DNA of 36,364 nt from Trueperaceae bacterium (lineage in GTDB: Bacteria; Deinococcota; Deinococci; Deinococcales; Trueperaceae). The DNA lies in NCBI GenBank assembly GCA_011389865.1, contig JAABTL010000026.1:1-36364 (forward strand). The letters run 5' to 3'. The notes below the pieces were generated by a model that saw nothing but the letters and a program-made list of their open reading frames with translations, was not told where the DNA came from and made no database searches. A program made the position numbers and the translations under genes. Of the stretch, positions 14,827 through 22,792 are shown one piece after another. How positions within the stretch are numbered: position 1 is the first letter of the stretch; each line of letters starts with the position of its first letter.

Positions 14827-17800
14827 TCAGAGGTCGGCCATGGCACGGTCGAGGGCGGCCAACACGCCCGCCGGGCCGTCGTCGCGTCCTGCTGGTCCAC
14901 GAGCGTGCTCCGCGCCCGCGAGCCGAGCGGCCGCGCGCCGCGTCTCGAAGGTCGCGCGCGGGTGCCGGCAGAGGAAACCGACGAGTCTTCGTGCGCGTGC
15001 GCGATCGCCTCTTCGATGGAGGATTCGAGCCAGCGGGACCAGGGCAGCGAGACCGGCCGCCAGCAGTTCTTCGCGCCGGGCACGCGCCAAAGCCGCATGC
15101 ACGGCCGCAGTAGCCGCGTCGTCGTCGCCGGACGCCAGCTCGATCTCGGCCCGGCAGACCGTGGTCGCGACCGACATCGCCGCGGCGGTGAACCATCCCG
15201 TGTACCACCTCGGATCGGGCCCACGCCCGAACTCGTCGATCCGACGTCGCGCGGCTTCGAGATCGCCCGCGAGCAGCGCAGTGAGCGCAAGCGTGTACAA
15301 CGCGAGATCGTACGTGGCCTCCGGCCCGTGCCTCCGCCGGTGGTGTTCCAGGGAACGCCGCGCCCACGTCGCCGCGCCGATCTGATCACCGACGAGAAAC
15401 TCGATGCGCGCGAGAGCGGCCATCGCCACCGTCGCGGCGTCGCCCACGGCTTCGACTTCGGCAGCGGACCGTCCACGACCGGCCAGCGTCCGGCAACACA
15501 GCGCGCGCGCGTAGCGCAGCCGCCCCCAATCGATGTACACCAGCGCCCTGGCGTTTCGGCGGTCGAGCGACCAGAACGGCGCTCGCGCACCACGCTGCAG
15601 CTCCTGTGCCTCCCGGACCGACGCCTCTGCGGCCACGAACTCGCCCAACAGGAGCAGGATCCCACCGCGGCCCGCGAGCCCCATCCCCAATGGATGGGTG
15701 GCCCCGGCCACGCGAGCCTCGCCGACGAACACGTCGTAGCGCGCCAAGGCCTCGCTGGCGGTGTTGCTCAGTGATGCTCGCGAGCTCGCCATCATGAGGG
15801 CGCCCTCGACATCGCCCACCTGCCGGTAGAGCGGGCCGGCGCGTTCGTACGACGCAGCCGCCTGTTCGAAGCGGCCGAGGCGCGCATTCGCGATGCCTTG
15901 TCCGCGCAGGGCCCACGCCACCTCGGCGGGTCCCGCCGAGGACTCGAGCAGCGGGAGCGCCTGGTCGAACAGCGACACACCGAAGTCGCCCACCGCGCGC
16001 CAGGTCTGCGCCGACCCCTGCTGCACGAGCAGGAGTCCCTCCAGCACGGCGTCTTCAGCCGCGATCTCGAGCGCCGGTCCCAGCAACTCGTCCTGGAGGT
16101 CGTAGCGTCCCCACGCCCAGCAGTAGCGACCGAGGCTCACGACGGCTGACCTCAACAGGCTGCGCTGTTGGCGCGCACAGGCCCAGCGCCAGGCGACCGT
16201 CACGTTCTCCAGTTCGGCGTTGATCTCCAGCATCATCCGTGCGCCGTCGGCGTGGTGGAACGCCTCGTGGCGGGCAGCGAGGAACCCGAGGAAGTAGGCG
16301 GCGTGCCGGTCCCTGCTCGCCTGCAGCTCGTCGGGATGCTCCTCCGCCCGTTCCCGCGCGTACTGCCAGACGAGGGGGTGGCGCGAGAAGCGCCCGTCAC
16401 CGGAGCGCCGGAGGAACGACTTGTTCGCCAGGGCGAGGAGGACGGGCAACGCGATCGACGCCGCCTCGCGCGCCGCGTGAAGCGAGAAGCCGCCCCGGAA
16501 CGGCGCCAGCCGCCGCATCGCCGCACGCTCGCGGGGGTGCAGCATCGCCCACGAGTGCTCGAACACCGTACGCATGCTGGTGTGCCGCGACGACCGATCG
16601 GGCGCCCCGCCGCTGAGGATGTCGAGCCCGTGCGCCAACTCCGCCTCGATCTGGCTCAGGTCCAGGACGCGCGACCACGCGGCGGCGAGCTCGATCGCCA
16701 GCGGCACGCCGCCGAGGCGCGCACACAGGCGCTCGATGGCCTTGCCATCGACGGATCCGAGTGCCGCACCCGTGCGCCTCGCGACCTGCATGAACAGGTC
16801 GGCGGACTCCGTCGGCCGCGGGTCCGCGAAGTGACCGACGCGGGGCCGTACGCGCCGTGTCGTCTCTTCCTGGTGCGTGAGACCGAGTACGTCCACGACG
16901 CACTCGGCCGCGAGGCCGGTCGCCCGCCTCGAAGTGATCAGGACCGTCACGCGGGGCGCCCCGCTCACCAGCTCCGCCACCAGCGCCGCCGCCACCGCGA
17001 GGTGCTCCGCGTTGTCCAGCACGAGGAGCATCTGCCTCGGCTCGAGCGCGCGCAGAACCCGTTGCTTCGGGTCCTCACCGGCTGCAAGACCGATGCCGGT
17101 CGCGTTGGCGACCGCGGCGACGAGGGCGCCTTCGTTCGAAACGGCCGCCAGTTCGACGAAGCGGGCGCCCTCCTGGAAACGATCGCCGACGCTCTTCGCG
17201 ACCTCGATCGCGACCCGCGTCTTGCCGACGCCCCCCGGTCCGACCAGCGTCAGGACGCGGCACGCGGCCTCGACGACCCTCCTCGACACCTCCCCGACGA
17301 GATCGGTGCGCCCGACGAAAGGCGTGAGAGGCACGGGAAACGCCGTCACGCGGCCACGGTTCGCCGGACCCACTACGCGCTCGACCGCGTTGGGCGGCGC
17401 GTGAGGCACCCCATCGACGCGCCCGGCCTTGATGGTGGTCTCGAGCGCCCGCGTGGCCGGCTCCGGTTCGGCGTCGAGCTCCTCGCGACAGAGACGCTCG
17501 AACTTCGCCAGGATCGCGAGGGCTTCCGTACTGGAGCCGCGGCGGTCGAGCGCACCGACCAGTGCCCGCAACACGACTTCGTCGAACACGTCCGAGCGGT
17601 AGAGGTCGCCGAGCACGTCCGCGGCCGCGTCGAGATCGCCTGACCGCGTAGCGTCATCGGCCGCTCGCAGCCCTGCCGTGCGCAGCGCGCCCTGCACCGT
17701 CGCCCGCTCCATCTCCAACCAGGTGTCGAACTCCGGAGACGCGGGCAGGCGCACGCCGGCAAGCAGTTCGCCCCGCAAAGCCCACGCTTCCGTCCAGCGT

Positions 17801-18126
17801 TCCGCTCCGCACGCGTCGACGAACGCCGCGTGATCGGTGCGCACGGGCCACCGGACCCGGGTCCGCTCCCGCTCCAGGCACACCGTCCATGCCTCTTTGG
17901 CGAGCCGCCACAGCAACGGCCGGAGGTTGCCCCGCGCCACCTCCTCGCTGCGGTCGGGCCAGAAAAGGGCGGCGAGTTCGCCACGCTCGACCCAACTCCT
18001 CTGGAACGCGAGATACCCCAGCAGCGCCGACGTGAGACCCGGCTTGAGGTCCGACCACTCGCCGCCGGGCCCGCGCATCGCGGGACGGCCGAGCAATCGG
18101 ACCTCGTACGGCGCTACCTGCGACAT
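14827..18126 (-). CDS. Large SARP/AfsR-type transcriptional regulator (BTAD, NB-ARC-type ATPase, TPR)
   Basis: A 1099-residue signal-transducing regulator. Residues 1-100 form an OmpR-like winged helix (VRLLGRPAM start, LLGYLAFQRSWVERGELAALFWPD, RGNLRPLLWRLAKE). The BTAD helical domain spans about 105-235. A STAND/NB-ARC-type ATPase follows: TPFVGRTDL (about 268-275), Walker A GPGGVGKT (296-303) and Walker B LLVLDNAEHL (367-376), then GGVPLAIELAAAW. The remaining 500 residues are helical, TPR-like repeats that likely sense a ligand or partner. There is no C-terminal LuxR helix-turn-helix. ATG 18126 is 5 nt after TAGAGT and inside an inverted repeat. An open frame to 19125 runs antisense or out of frame through other elements and is rejected. 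The regulator lies directly downstream of a secreted-protein gene with SARP-style repeats in its promoter. Confidence 0.9.
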   Translation of the reverse strand: MSQVAPYEVRLLGRPAMRGPGGEWSDLKPGLTSALLGYLAFQRSWVERGELAALFWPDRSEEVARGNLRPLLWRLAKEAWTVCLERERTRVRWPVRTDHAAFVDACGAERWTEAWALRGELLAGVRLPASPEFDTWLEMERATVQGALRTAGLRAADDATRSGDLDAAADVLGDLYRSDVFDEVVLRALVGALDRRGSSTEALAILAKFERLCREELDAEPEPATRALETTIKAGRVDGVPHAPPNAVERVVGPANRGRVTAFPVPLTPFVGRTDLVGEVSRRVVEAACRVLTLVGPGGVGKTRVAIEVAKSVGDRFQEGARFVELAAVSNEGALVAAVANATGIGLAAGEDPKQRVLRALEPRQMLLVLDNAEHLAVAAALVAELVSGAPRVTVLITSRRATGLAAECVVDVLGLTHQEETTRRVRPRVGHFADPRPTESADLFMQVARRTGAALGSVDGKAIERLCARLGGVPLAIELAAAWSRVLDLSQIEAELAHGLDILSGGAPDRSSRHTSMRTVFEHSWAMLHPRERAAMRRLAPFRGGFSLHAAREAASIALPVLLALANKSFLRRSGDGRFSRHPLVWQYARERAEEHPDELQASRDRHAAYFLGFLAARHEAFHHADGARMMLEINAELENVTVAWRWACARQQRSLLRSAVVSLGRYCWAWGRYDLQDELLGPALEIAAEDAVLEGLLLVQQGSAQTWRAVGDFGVSLFDQALPLLESSAGPAEVAWALRGQGIANARLGRFEQAAASYERAGPLYRQVGDVEGALMMASSRASLSNTASEALARYDVFVGEARVAGATHPLGMGLAGRGGILLLLGEFVAAEASVREAQELQRGARAPFWSLDRRNARALVYIDWGRLRYARALCCRTLAGRGRSAAEVEAVGDAATVAMAALARIEFLVGDQIGAATWARRSLEHHRRRHGPEATYDLALYTLALTALLAGDLEAARRRIDEFGRGPDPRWYTGWFTAAAMSVATTVCRAEIELASGDDDAATAAVHAALARARREELLAAGLAALVPLARILHRRGDRARARRLVGFLCRHPRATFETRRAAARLAGAEHARGPAGRDDGPAGVLAALDRAMADL

Positions 18127-18144
18127 GTGGCACTCTAGCGCCAC
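18127..18144. promoter_or_regulatory. Inverted repeat at the SARP gene start
   Basis: On the minus strand GTGGCGCTAGAGTGCCAC is an 18-bp dyad (7 of 8 arm positions pair) that includes a TAGAGT -10-like box (18137-18132) and abuts ATG 18126. Its GTGGC half is shared with the GTGGCACCAC repeats upstream of the neighbouring secreted-protein gene, so self-binding by the regulator is plausible. Confidence 0.4.
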
Positions 18145-18229
18145 CGGTCTTCGCGGCGTGTCCAGCTGGTGTCTCGTTCCGGAGGTCGCGTGCCACGGCC
18201 TCGTCGAGCCGTCCCGAACCCGAGGACGG

Positions 18230-18260
18230 CACGGCCCGCCGGACTCCCCGGCGGGCCGTG
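18230..18260 (-). terminator. Strong hairpin after the secreted-protein gene
   Basis: A perfect 13-bp stem (CACGGCCCGCCGG with CCGGCGGGCCGTG) with a 5-nt loop begins 12 nt past the stop of the gene at 18273. There is no T-run afterwards. It probably ends that transcript and separates it from the SARP gene. Confidence 0.65.
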
Positions 18261-18272
18261 GGCGGCGCTGCG

Positions 18273-18908
18273 TTAGGGCAAGATGCCCAGGACTTCGCCG
18301 TGGCCCCCGGAGGCGGCGTCCCCGCACGCGACGAGCGGGTTCCAGTTGGCGAACGTGCCACTCGGGTTGAACTGGCCGATCCACACGTGCAGGAGGTAGA
18401 ACGGCTCGTCGAGCAGCGTCTCGTTCAGGCCGAACGTCTGACCCAGGAGCGTCGGCCGCCCGACGTGTCCGGCGTCGTGCCAGGCCTGCTGGAACACGAG
18501 GTACTCGACACCGATGAACCGCAGCGATCCGTCCGCGCGCGGCTCGTACATCAGCAGTTGCGGCGTCTCGAGGGCCACCGAAGGCTCGAAGAGGACGTCC
18601 TTGGCGTAGTGGATTCCCTGCGCCCCGAGGTTCCCGGCCATGCATTCGCTGGAGGGCGCGTACCCGGCAGCCGTGGCCTGCTCGACGTCGGCGAAGGCCG
18701 CCACCGCGCCGTGGAGGGCGGTGAGGTCGCGCGCCAACGTCACCTCTGCCTCTACCTTCGCGATCTCGGTCAGGAGAGCCTCCCGCTCGACCAGCTGCAT
18801 CCGGTCGACGACGATGTCGCCTCCTCCCGCGAAGTCCATGCCCCAGCCGATTCCGAGAGCCGCCGCGAACGCCGCCGCCCCCACGATTCGTTGCATCCGT
18901 CGTTTCAT
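18273..18908 (-). CDS. Secreted protein of unknown function
   Basis: A 211-residue exported protein. Signal peptide MKRRMQRIVGAAAFAAALGIGW is followed by an amphipathic helical part (VEREALLTEIAKVEAEVTLARDLTALHGAVAAF) and a compact C-terminal domain with likely conserved blocks: AAGYAPSSECM, GAQGIHYAKDVL, LLMYEPRADGSLRFIGVEY, and HVWIGQFNPSGTFANWNPLVAC. Cysteines in SSEC and LVAC could form a disulfide. I do not recognise a named family, although such proteins with HVW/NP.G.F/WNP motifs occur as hypothetical proteins in soil bacteria. ATG 18908 has GGGAG upstream and overlaps the stop of a short possible frame (ATGA). The promoter region carries two GTGGCACCAC-type repeats, suggesting control by the SARP-type regulator downstream. 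Confidence 0.85.
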   Translation of the reverse strand: MKRRMQRIVGAAAFAAALGIGWGMDFAGGGDIVVDRMQLVEREALLTEIAKVEAEVTLARDLTALHGAVAAFADVEQATAAGYAPSSECMAGNLGAQGIHYAKDVLFEPSVALETPQLLMYEPRADGSLRFIGVEYLVFQQAWHDAGHVGRPTLLGQTFGLNETLLDEPFYLLHVWIGQFNPSGTFANWNPLVACGDAASGGHGEVLGILP

Positions 18909-19228
18909 CGAACTCTCCCTCGTCGAGCGCGTGCTGCGCCCTGGTCGTGGAGTCGGGCCCGGCGCCCATCTCCCTGCCGCGCACCGTAGGCGGCGGCCCG
19001 TGGTGCCACGGTGGTGCCATCGTTGGACGGGACGCGGCGGCTGCGTCGCCCTCGCAACGGCACGATGCGCATGCCGTCGGCCCACCGCTCGATGCGCGTC
19101 CAGTAGCCCACCGACTCCGGGTCACGGAAGCAGGCGCGCGCCTGCTCGCCCGTCATGTGGCGCGAGAGCCCCAGCGCCCGATCGACGCGGTCCAGAACCA
19201 CGGCCACCCAGGCGGCGCGTGATCCCAA
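18905..19228 (-). CDS. Possible small protein of unknown function
   Basis: An open frame of 107 codons from TTG 19228 (AAGGTGG lies 7 nt upstream) ends in a TGA that overlaps the ATG of the secreted-protein gene. From about 19220 to 19060 its codons are strongly G/C-ending and the protein looks natural (WVAVVLDRVDRALGLSRHM, GYWTRIERWADGMRIVP). The last third has atypical codons (CGA, AGA, GGA) and holds the repeat-bearing promoter region, so the gene may be a decayed or frameshifted remnant. No family is recognised. An internal ATG at 19156 is an alternative start. Confidence 0.28.
   Translation of the reverse strand: MGSRAAWVAVVLDRVDRALGLSRHMTGEQARACFRDPESVGYWTRIERWADGMRIVPLRGRRSRRVPSNDGTTVAPRAAAYGARQGDGRRARLHDQGAARARRGRVR
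19000..19020. repeat. Two direct repeats GTGGTGCCAC/T, 11-bp period
   Basis: GTGGTGCCAC (19000-19009) and GTGGTGCCAT (19011-19020) are 11 bp apart. On the minus strand this reads TGGCACC, 4 bp, TGGCACC, located about where the -35 of the secreted-protein gene would lie (TACGGT -10-like box 13 nt further on). Heptamers with 11-bp period are the known binding pattern of SARP regulators. Confidence 0.55.
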
Positions 19229-19229
19229 C

Positions 19230-19239
19230 GTGGTGCCAC
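19230..19239. repeat. Third copy of GTGGTGCCAC
   Basis: An exact copy of the decamer at 19000-19009, 230 bp away, immediately upstream of a TTGACG sequence and about 30 bp before the -10 of the D-2-hydroxyacid dehydrogenase gene. It could link that gene to the same regulator. Confidence 0.4.
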
Positions 19240-19269
19240 CTTGACGCTCTGGCTTTGGCGCGGACGGAG

Positions 19270-19278
19270 TGTTAGCCT
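19270..19278 (+). promoter_or_regulatory. Extended -10 box (TGT-TAGCCT) of the dehydrogenase gene
   Basis: TAGCCT (19273-19278) is preceded by the extended -10 element TGn (19270-19272). The transcript would start near 19285, about 23 nt before the ATC start and 11 nt before the AGGAGGT Shine-Dalgarno. Confidence 0.45.
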
Positions 19279-19307
19279 GCGCGCCGCCACCGCCCAGGAG
19301 GTCCACC

Positions 19308-20330
19308 ATCCCGGACGTCACGATCGTCATCACGTCGTTCCTCGAGCCCGAGCACGTGCGGCGCATCGCCGCCACCGGCGCGGACGTGCGCGTCCTGTAC
19401 GACCCGGAGCTGGTCGCGCCGCCGCGCTTCGCGGGGGACCACAGCGGCCGACCCGGCTTCCGGCGGACGCCGGATCAGGAGGCGCGCTACCGCGGCTGGC
19501 TCGCCGAGGCCGACGTCCACTTCGACCTCGACGCCGAGTTCGCGCCGGCGTTCCCGGCCCTGGCGCCGCGCCTGCGCTGGATCCAGGCGACCTCGTCCGG
19601 CATCGGCCCGCTCGTGCGGCGCACGGGCCTCGACCGCAGCGGCGTCACGATCACCAACGCCGCCGGCATCCACGCCGTGCCGCTCGCGGAGCACGCGTTG
19701 CTCGCGCTGCTGTACTTCGTGAAGGCGGTTCCCGCGCGGCTGCGGGACCAGCGAGCGCACGTCTGGGAACGCCACTCGGTCCGCGAGCTGCGCGGCCTGA
19801 CCGCGACCGTGGTCGGCCTCGGCGCGGTCGGCCTCGAGGTCGCCCGCACGCTGCGGTCGGTGGGCGTGCACGTCATCGGTGTGCGACGCTCGGCCCTCGC
19901 TGCCGACGAGGCCGCGCGGGTCGACGAGGCCACGACGCCCGACCACCTGCGCGACGTCCTGCCGCGTAGCGACGCGCTGGTGCTCATCGCCCCCCACACC
20001 CGCGAGACCGAGGGCATGATCGGCGCGACCGAGCTCGCGCTACTGCCCCCCGGCGCGATCGTGGTCAACATCGCCCGCGGCGCGCTGATCGACGAGGTCG
20101 CGCTGATCGACGCCCTGCGTCGCGGTCACCTCGGCGGCGCCGCCCTCGACGTGGCCGCGGTCGAGCCGCTGCCGTCCGACAGCCCGTTGTGGGACCTGCC
20201 CAACGTCCTGATCACGCCGCACTCCGCCGCCACCGTGGCGCGCGAGAACGAACGCCTCACCGACCTGTTCGTCGAGAACCTGCGGCGCTACCGCTCGGGC
20301 GAGCCGCTGCTCAACCTGCTGCGGCTCTGA
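19308..20330 (+). CDS. D-2-hydroxyacid dehydrogenase, apparently starting at ATC
   Basis: A 340-residue NAD(P)-dependent oxidoreductase of the D-isomer-specific 2-hydroxyacid dehydrogenase family that interconverts 2-oxoacids and D-2-hydroxyacids. Rossmann motif VVGLGAVG is at about residues 168-175. The catalytic triad is Arg in NIARGALID (257), Glu in AAVEP (286) and His in TPHSA (305). Start choice: AGGAGGT (19296-19302) stands exactly 5 nt before ATC 19308, and family N-termini begin just there (PDVTIVITSF). No ATG, GTG or TTG lies in frame between 19271 and the conserved region. GTG 19269 is the only upstream alternative, but it falls inside the -10 box, has no RBS and would add proline-rich residues. 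The substrate is unknown. Confidence 0.88.
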   Translation: MPDVTIVITSFLEPEHVRRIAATGADVRVLYDPELVAPPRFAGDHSGRPGFRRTPDQEARYRGWLAEADVHFDLDAEFAPAFPALAPRLRWIQATSSGIGPLVRRTGLDRSGVTITNAAGIHAVPLAEHALLALLYFVKAVPARLRDQRAHVWERHSVRELRGLTATVVGLGAVGLEVARTLRSVGVHVIGVRRSALAADEAARVDEATTPDHLRDVLPRSDALVLIAPHTRETEGMIGATELALLPPGAIVVNIARGALIDEVALIDALRRGHLGGAALDVAAVEPLPSDSPLWDLPNVLITPHSAATVARENERLTDLFVENLRRYRSGEPLLNLLRL

Positions 20331-20429
20331 CTCGGGAGATCGGCAGGCGTCGCGTCGCGTCGAGCCGATGCCGGCGATCCTGGCGCCGACCGCGACGTCG
20401 CCGAGCATCCCCGGCTCGCGCCGCCCCCG

Positions 20430-21410
20430 TCAGGCGTCGCCGGCCGCCAGCGCATCGCCCGCGTGCACGAACGGCCGCCCGCCGACGCCGGTGAGCGCCA
20501 CCGCCCCCAGGCCAGCCAGGCTGACCACCAGCGCGACGCCGCCCCCGACCCAAGGCACGCGCTCGACGATGCCGAGCAGCAGCGCGACGTCGAAGCCTCC
20601 GAAGGCGGCCAGCCACACCGGGCGGCCGGCCCAGGTGGCCAGCGGCCCGCCGGCGAGCGATCGCGCCCGCGCGATCGCGCGCGCGATCGCGAACCCGAGG
20701 GCACCCCAGCCGGTACCGACGGCGACCACGCCGAGCACCAGCACGAGGAGCGTCGCCGGGATGAGCACGATCGTGAACGCCATGATCACCGCGGCGATCG
20801 ACCCGAGGAGGAACACCAGCACGCCGAGCGACGCCGCCACGGGGAAATGGCGCCCCGCGGCGTCCGCCATCGCGGCGAGCCGCCGCGGCGCCCAGCGGGC
20901 CCAGGCGGCGGCCAGCGCGCCGGTGGCCAGTGCCTGCAGCAGCACGCGCCACCACCACCCGCCACCACGCGGCTCGACGGCACCGGACGGCAGCCCCAGC
21001 CCGACCGTGACCTCGCCGTCGATGAGCGCGTCGGGGTGGCGCTCGAACGCCGCGCCCGCACCCAGGTCGCCGCGGATCACGGCCCAGGGGCCCAGCCGCA
21101 GCGCGCCGCCCGGCGCCAGCACGTCGCCCATCACGAGTCCGTCGATCGTCAACTCGCCGCCCAGGAGCAGCACGGGCCCGTCGGTGCGCGAGCCGGGGGC
21201 CAGCGACACGTCGCCGCCGGTGATCAGCAGGGCGCCCGCCTGACGCGCGCCGTCGACGACGACGTGGCTGTCGGACCGCACCCAGGTGATGCCGAGCAGC
21301 GCGTCGTCGCAGCCGGTGAGCAGGACGGCGAGCAGGGCGAGGGCGAGCGTCGACCTTCGCGCCGCGCCCCCCCTCCGTCGCCTCTCCCGCGCGAGCGACG
21401 TCCGGCCCAC
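20430..21410 (-). CDS. Lipoprotein with bactofilin-like beta segment and membrane domain
   Basis: A 326-residue protein of unrecognised specific function. A signal segment ends in the lipobox LLTGC (LALALLAVLLTGC, about residues 20-33). Residues about 40-125 are short repeats of the right-handed beta-helix kind (GALLITGGDVSLAPGS, GPVLLLGGELTIDG, GDVLAPGGALRLG, VIRGDLGAGA), as in bactofilin or polymer-forming proteins. The C-terminal half has about five membrane helices (VLVFLLGSIAAVIMAF, LVLVLGVVAVGTGWG and others). GTG 21410 starts 8 nt after the MFS stop with GAGG 6 nt upstream, so the two are probably cotranscribed and could act together in the envelope. The gene is convergent with the dehydrogenase. 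The 99-nt gap between their stops shows no convincing terminator. Confidence 0.75.
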   Translation of the reverse strand: MGRTSLARERRRRGGAARRSTLALALLAVLLTGCDDALLGITWVRSDSHVVVDGARQAGALLITGGDVSLAPGSRTDGPVLLLGGELTIDGLVMGDVLAPGGALRLGPWAVIRGDLGAGAAFERHPDALIDGEVTVGLGLPSGAVEPRGGGWWWRVLLQALATGALAAAWARWAPRRLAAMADAAGRHFPVAASLGVLVFLLGSIAAVIMAFTIVLIPATLLVLVLGVVAVGTGWGALGFAIARAIARARSLAGGPLATWAGRPVWLAAFGGFDVALLLGIVERVPWVGGGVALVVSLAGLGAVALTGVGGRPFVHAGDALAAGDA

Positions 21411-21418
21411 CGACCGCC

Positions 21419-22699
21419 TCACGCGGCCACCTCCGCCCGCGGCCGCGGCCACACGATGACGACCAGCAGCACGAGGAAGGCGGGCAGGGCCACCCCGTTG
21501 ACCAGCGCGACGTGGCGCTCGAACGGGACGCCGGCCGCGGCCCAGCGCAGGGCGAGGGCCGTGGCGAGGAAGGTCGCGGTCCACGCCGACGCCGCCACGC
21601 CCAGTGCAGCGTGCAGGCCGATGGTGTCGGGCGTCGAGAGGTCGGCCCACACCGCGAAGGTCACCACCGTGTAGAGGCTGACGGCCACCGCGTAGAGGAT
21701 CGGGATGCCGAGCGCGCTGCCATCGCCGAGCCCGAGCTGCGCGTCGAGCTGATAGCCGAGGTGCACGAGCACGAACGCACCGAGCACCCACGCCAGCAGC
21801 GCGCGCTCACCGAGCGCGCCGTAGAGCGTCCCCCCGACGAAGGCCGCGACGACGTGCGCCGCGGCGATCGTCAAGCGCGGACCCCACTCGGCCGCACGCC
21901 ACGTCTCGGCCACGTAGAACGGTGTGTCGACGAGACGCAGGAACCCGAGGCTGTCCACGAAGAACACGACGAACAGCAGCGCGAGGACCGACAGCAGCCG
22001 GCCCCGCGCGTCGCCGGCGCCCCCGCGCAGGTAGCGCCCGATGCCGAACGCGGGCCGCTCGTGCTGTCGCGACCAGGCGCGCACGAGCGGCAGGTCGCGC
22101 CAGGCGAGCAGCGCGAGCGCCGCGGTGCCGAGGACCATGCCCACGGTGAACGTCCGCGCCAGGGGCTCGATCGTCCAGTCGCCGCTCCCCAGCGGCGCGA
22201 AGGCGTACGCGATGGCCGTCACGCCCGCCGCCGCGAGGCCGCGGCGCCGCACCGGCACCAGGTGCACGGTGAGCGAGAAGGTCACGGGAACGCCGACCCC
22301 CAACGCGAGTGCGGTGAGCAGCACCCAGGCGAGGAAGGCGCCCTCGGACGCCACCAGCGGCGCGAGGACGGTCAGCACGGTCTGCCCGGCGACGACGACG
22401 GTGGCGATACGCAGCTTGCGGACGAGGTCGCGGCCGACGCCCGTGCGGCCCATCCACACGCCCACCGCGATCGCGACCACGGCGGTGACGATCGCGAGCA
22501 GGGCCATGGCGCCGGCGACCTGCGCGTCGTCGAGCCCGACGAGCCGGCGACCGAGGTCGGTGACGCCGAGCTGGACGAAGGTGACGTTGTAGGCGTAGCC
22601 GGCGGCCATGAATGCCACGAAGACGGCGAGCCCGGCCGCGGTCGCGCCGCGCGGCGCCTCGCCGAGGCCGTCGCCGGGGGCGTCGGAGGTGGCGATCAC
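21419..22699 (-). CDS. MFS-type membrane transporter
   Basis: A 426-residue protein with about twelve hydrophobic helices in two halves joined by a central cytoplasmic loop (LPLVRAWSRQHERPAFGIGRYL, about residues 205-227). A MFS-like loop-2 motif GVWMGRTGVGRDLVRKLR follows the third helix. It resembles members of the major facilitator superfamily, but I cannot assign a substrate. GTG 22699 lies 5 nt after TATCCT with no Shine-Dalgarno, so a leaderless transcript is likely. A lipoprotein/membrane gene follows after 8 nt. The repair operon ends 93 nt upstream. Confidence 0.82.
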   Translation of the reverse strand: MIATSDAPGDGLGEAPRGATAAGLAVFVAFMAAGYAYNVTFVQLGVTDLGRRLVGLDDAQVAGAMALLAIVTAVVAIAVGVWMGRTGVGRDLVRKLRIATVVVAGQTVLTVLAPLVASEGAFLAWVLLTALALGVGVPVTFSLTVHLVPVRRRGLAAAGVTAIAYAFAPLGSGDWTIEPLARTFTVGMVLGTAALALLAWRDLPLVRAWSRQHERPAFGIGRYLRGGAGDARGRLLSVLALLFVVFFVDSLGFLRLVDTPFYVAETWRAAEWGPRLTIAAAHVVAAFVGGTLYGALGERALLAWVLGAFVLVHLGYQLDAQLGLGDGSALGIPILYAVAVSLYTVVTFAVWADLSTPDTIGLHAALGVAASAWTATFLATALALRWAAAGVPFERHVALVNGVALPAFLVLLVVIVWPRPRAEVAA

Positions 22700-22704
22700 G
22701 CCCC

Positions 22705-22710
22705 AGGATA
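22705..22710 (-). promoter_or_regulatory. -10 box (TATCCT) of the MFS gene
   Basis: TATCCT on the minus strand ends 5 nt before GTG 22699, the spacing expected for a leaderless mRNA. No clear -35 is seen. Confidence 0.4.
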
Positions 22711-22732
22711 CGCGTCGGTAACGACGGTGTGG

Positions 22733-22746
22733 CCCCGGCCGCGGGG
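22733..22746 (-). terminator. Short GC hairpin after the repair operon
   Basis: CCCCG-GCCG-CGGGG lies 47 nt past the stop of the SbcC/YhaN-like gene and before the MFS promoter. Its position fits a transcript end, but the stem is only 5 bp and there is no T-tract. Confidence 0.3.
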
Positions 22747-22792
22747 TTCGGACCCGCTCTCGAGGGGCGCCCGGCCCCGCGCGGCCGCCGGT

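Noticed and set aside
13107-15665. N-terminal extension of the binding-protein frame to 1265 codons
   Set aside because: The signal peptide at ATG 13106 with a strong RBS marks the true start. The extension reads through the GGDEF and SARP genes in another frame.
18127-19125. Extension of the SARP frame to 1432 codons
   Set aside because: It overlaps the secreted-protein gene in another frame and crosses a perfect 13-bp hairpin. The conserved winged-helix domain begins at the ATG 18126.
20650-20695. Cluster of GCGATCGC octamers reminiscent of cyanobacterial HIP1
   Set aside because: They lie inside codons for a repeated AIARAIAR segment of the membrane domain, and the genome is very GC-rich. 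No spread through the rest of the window.
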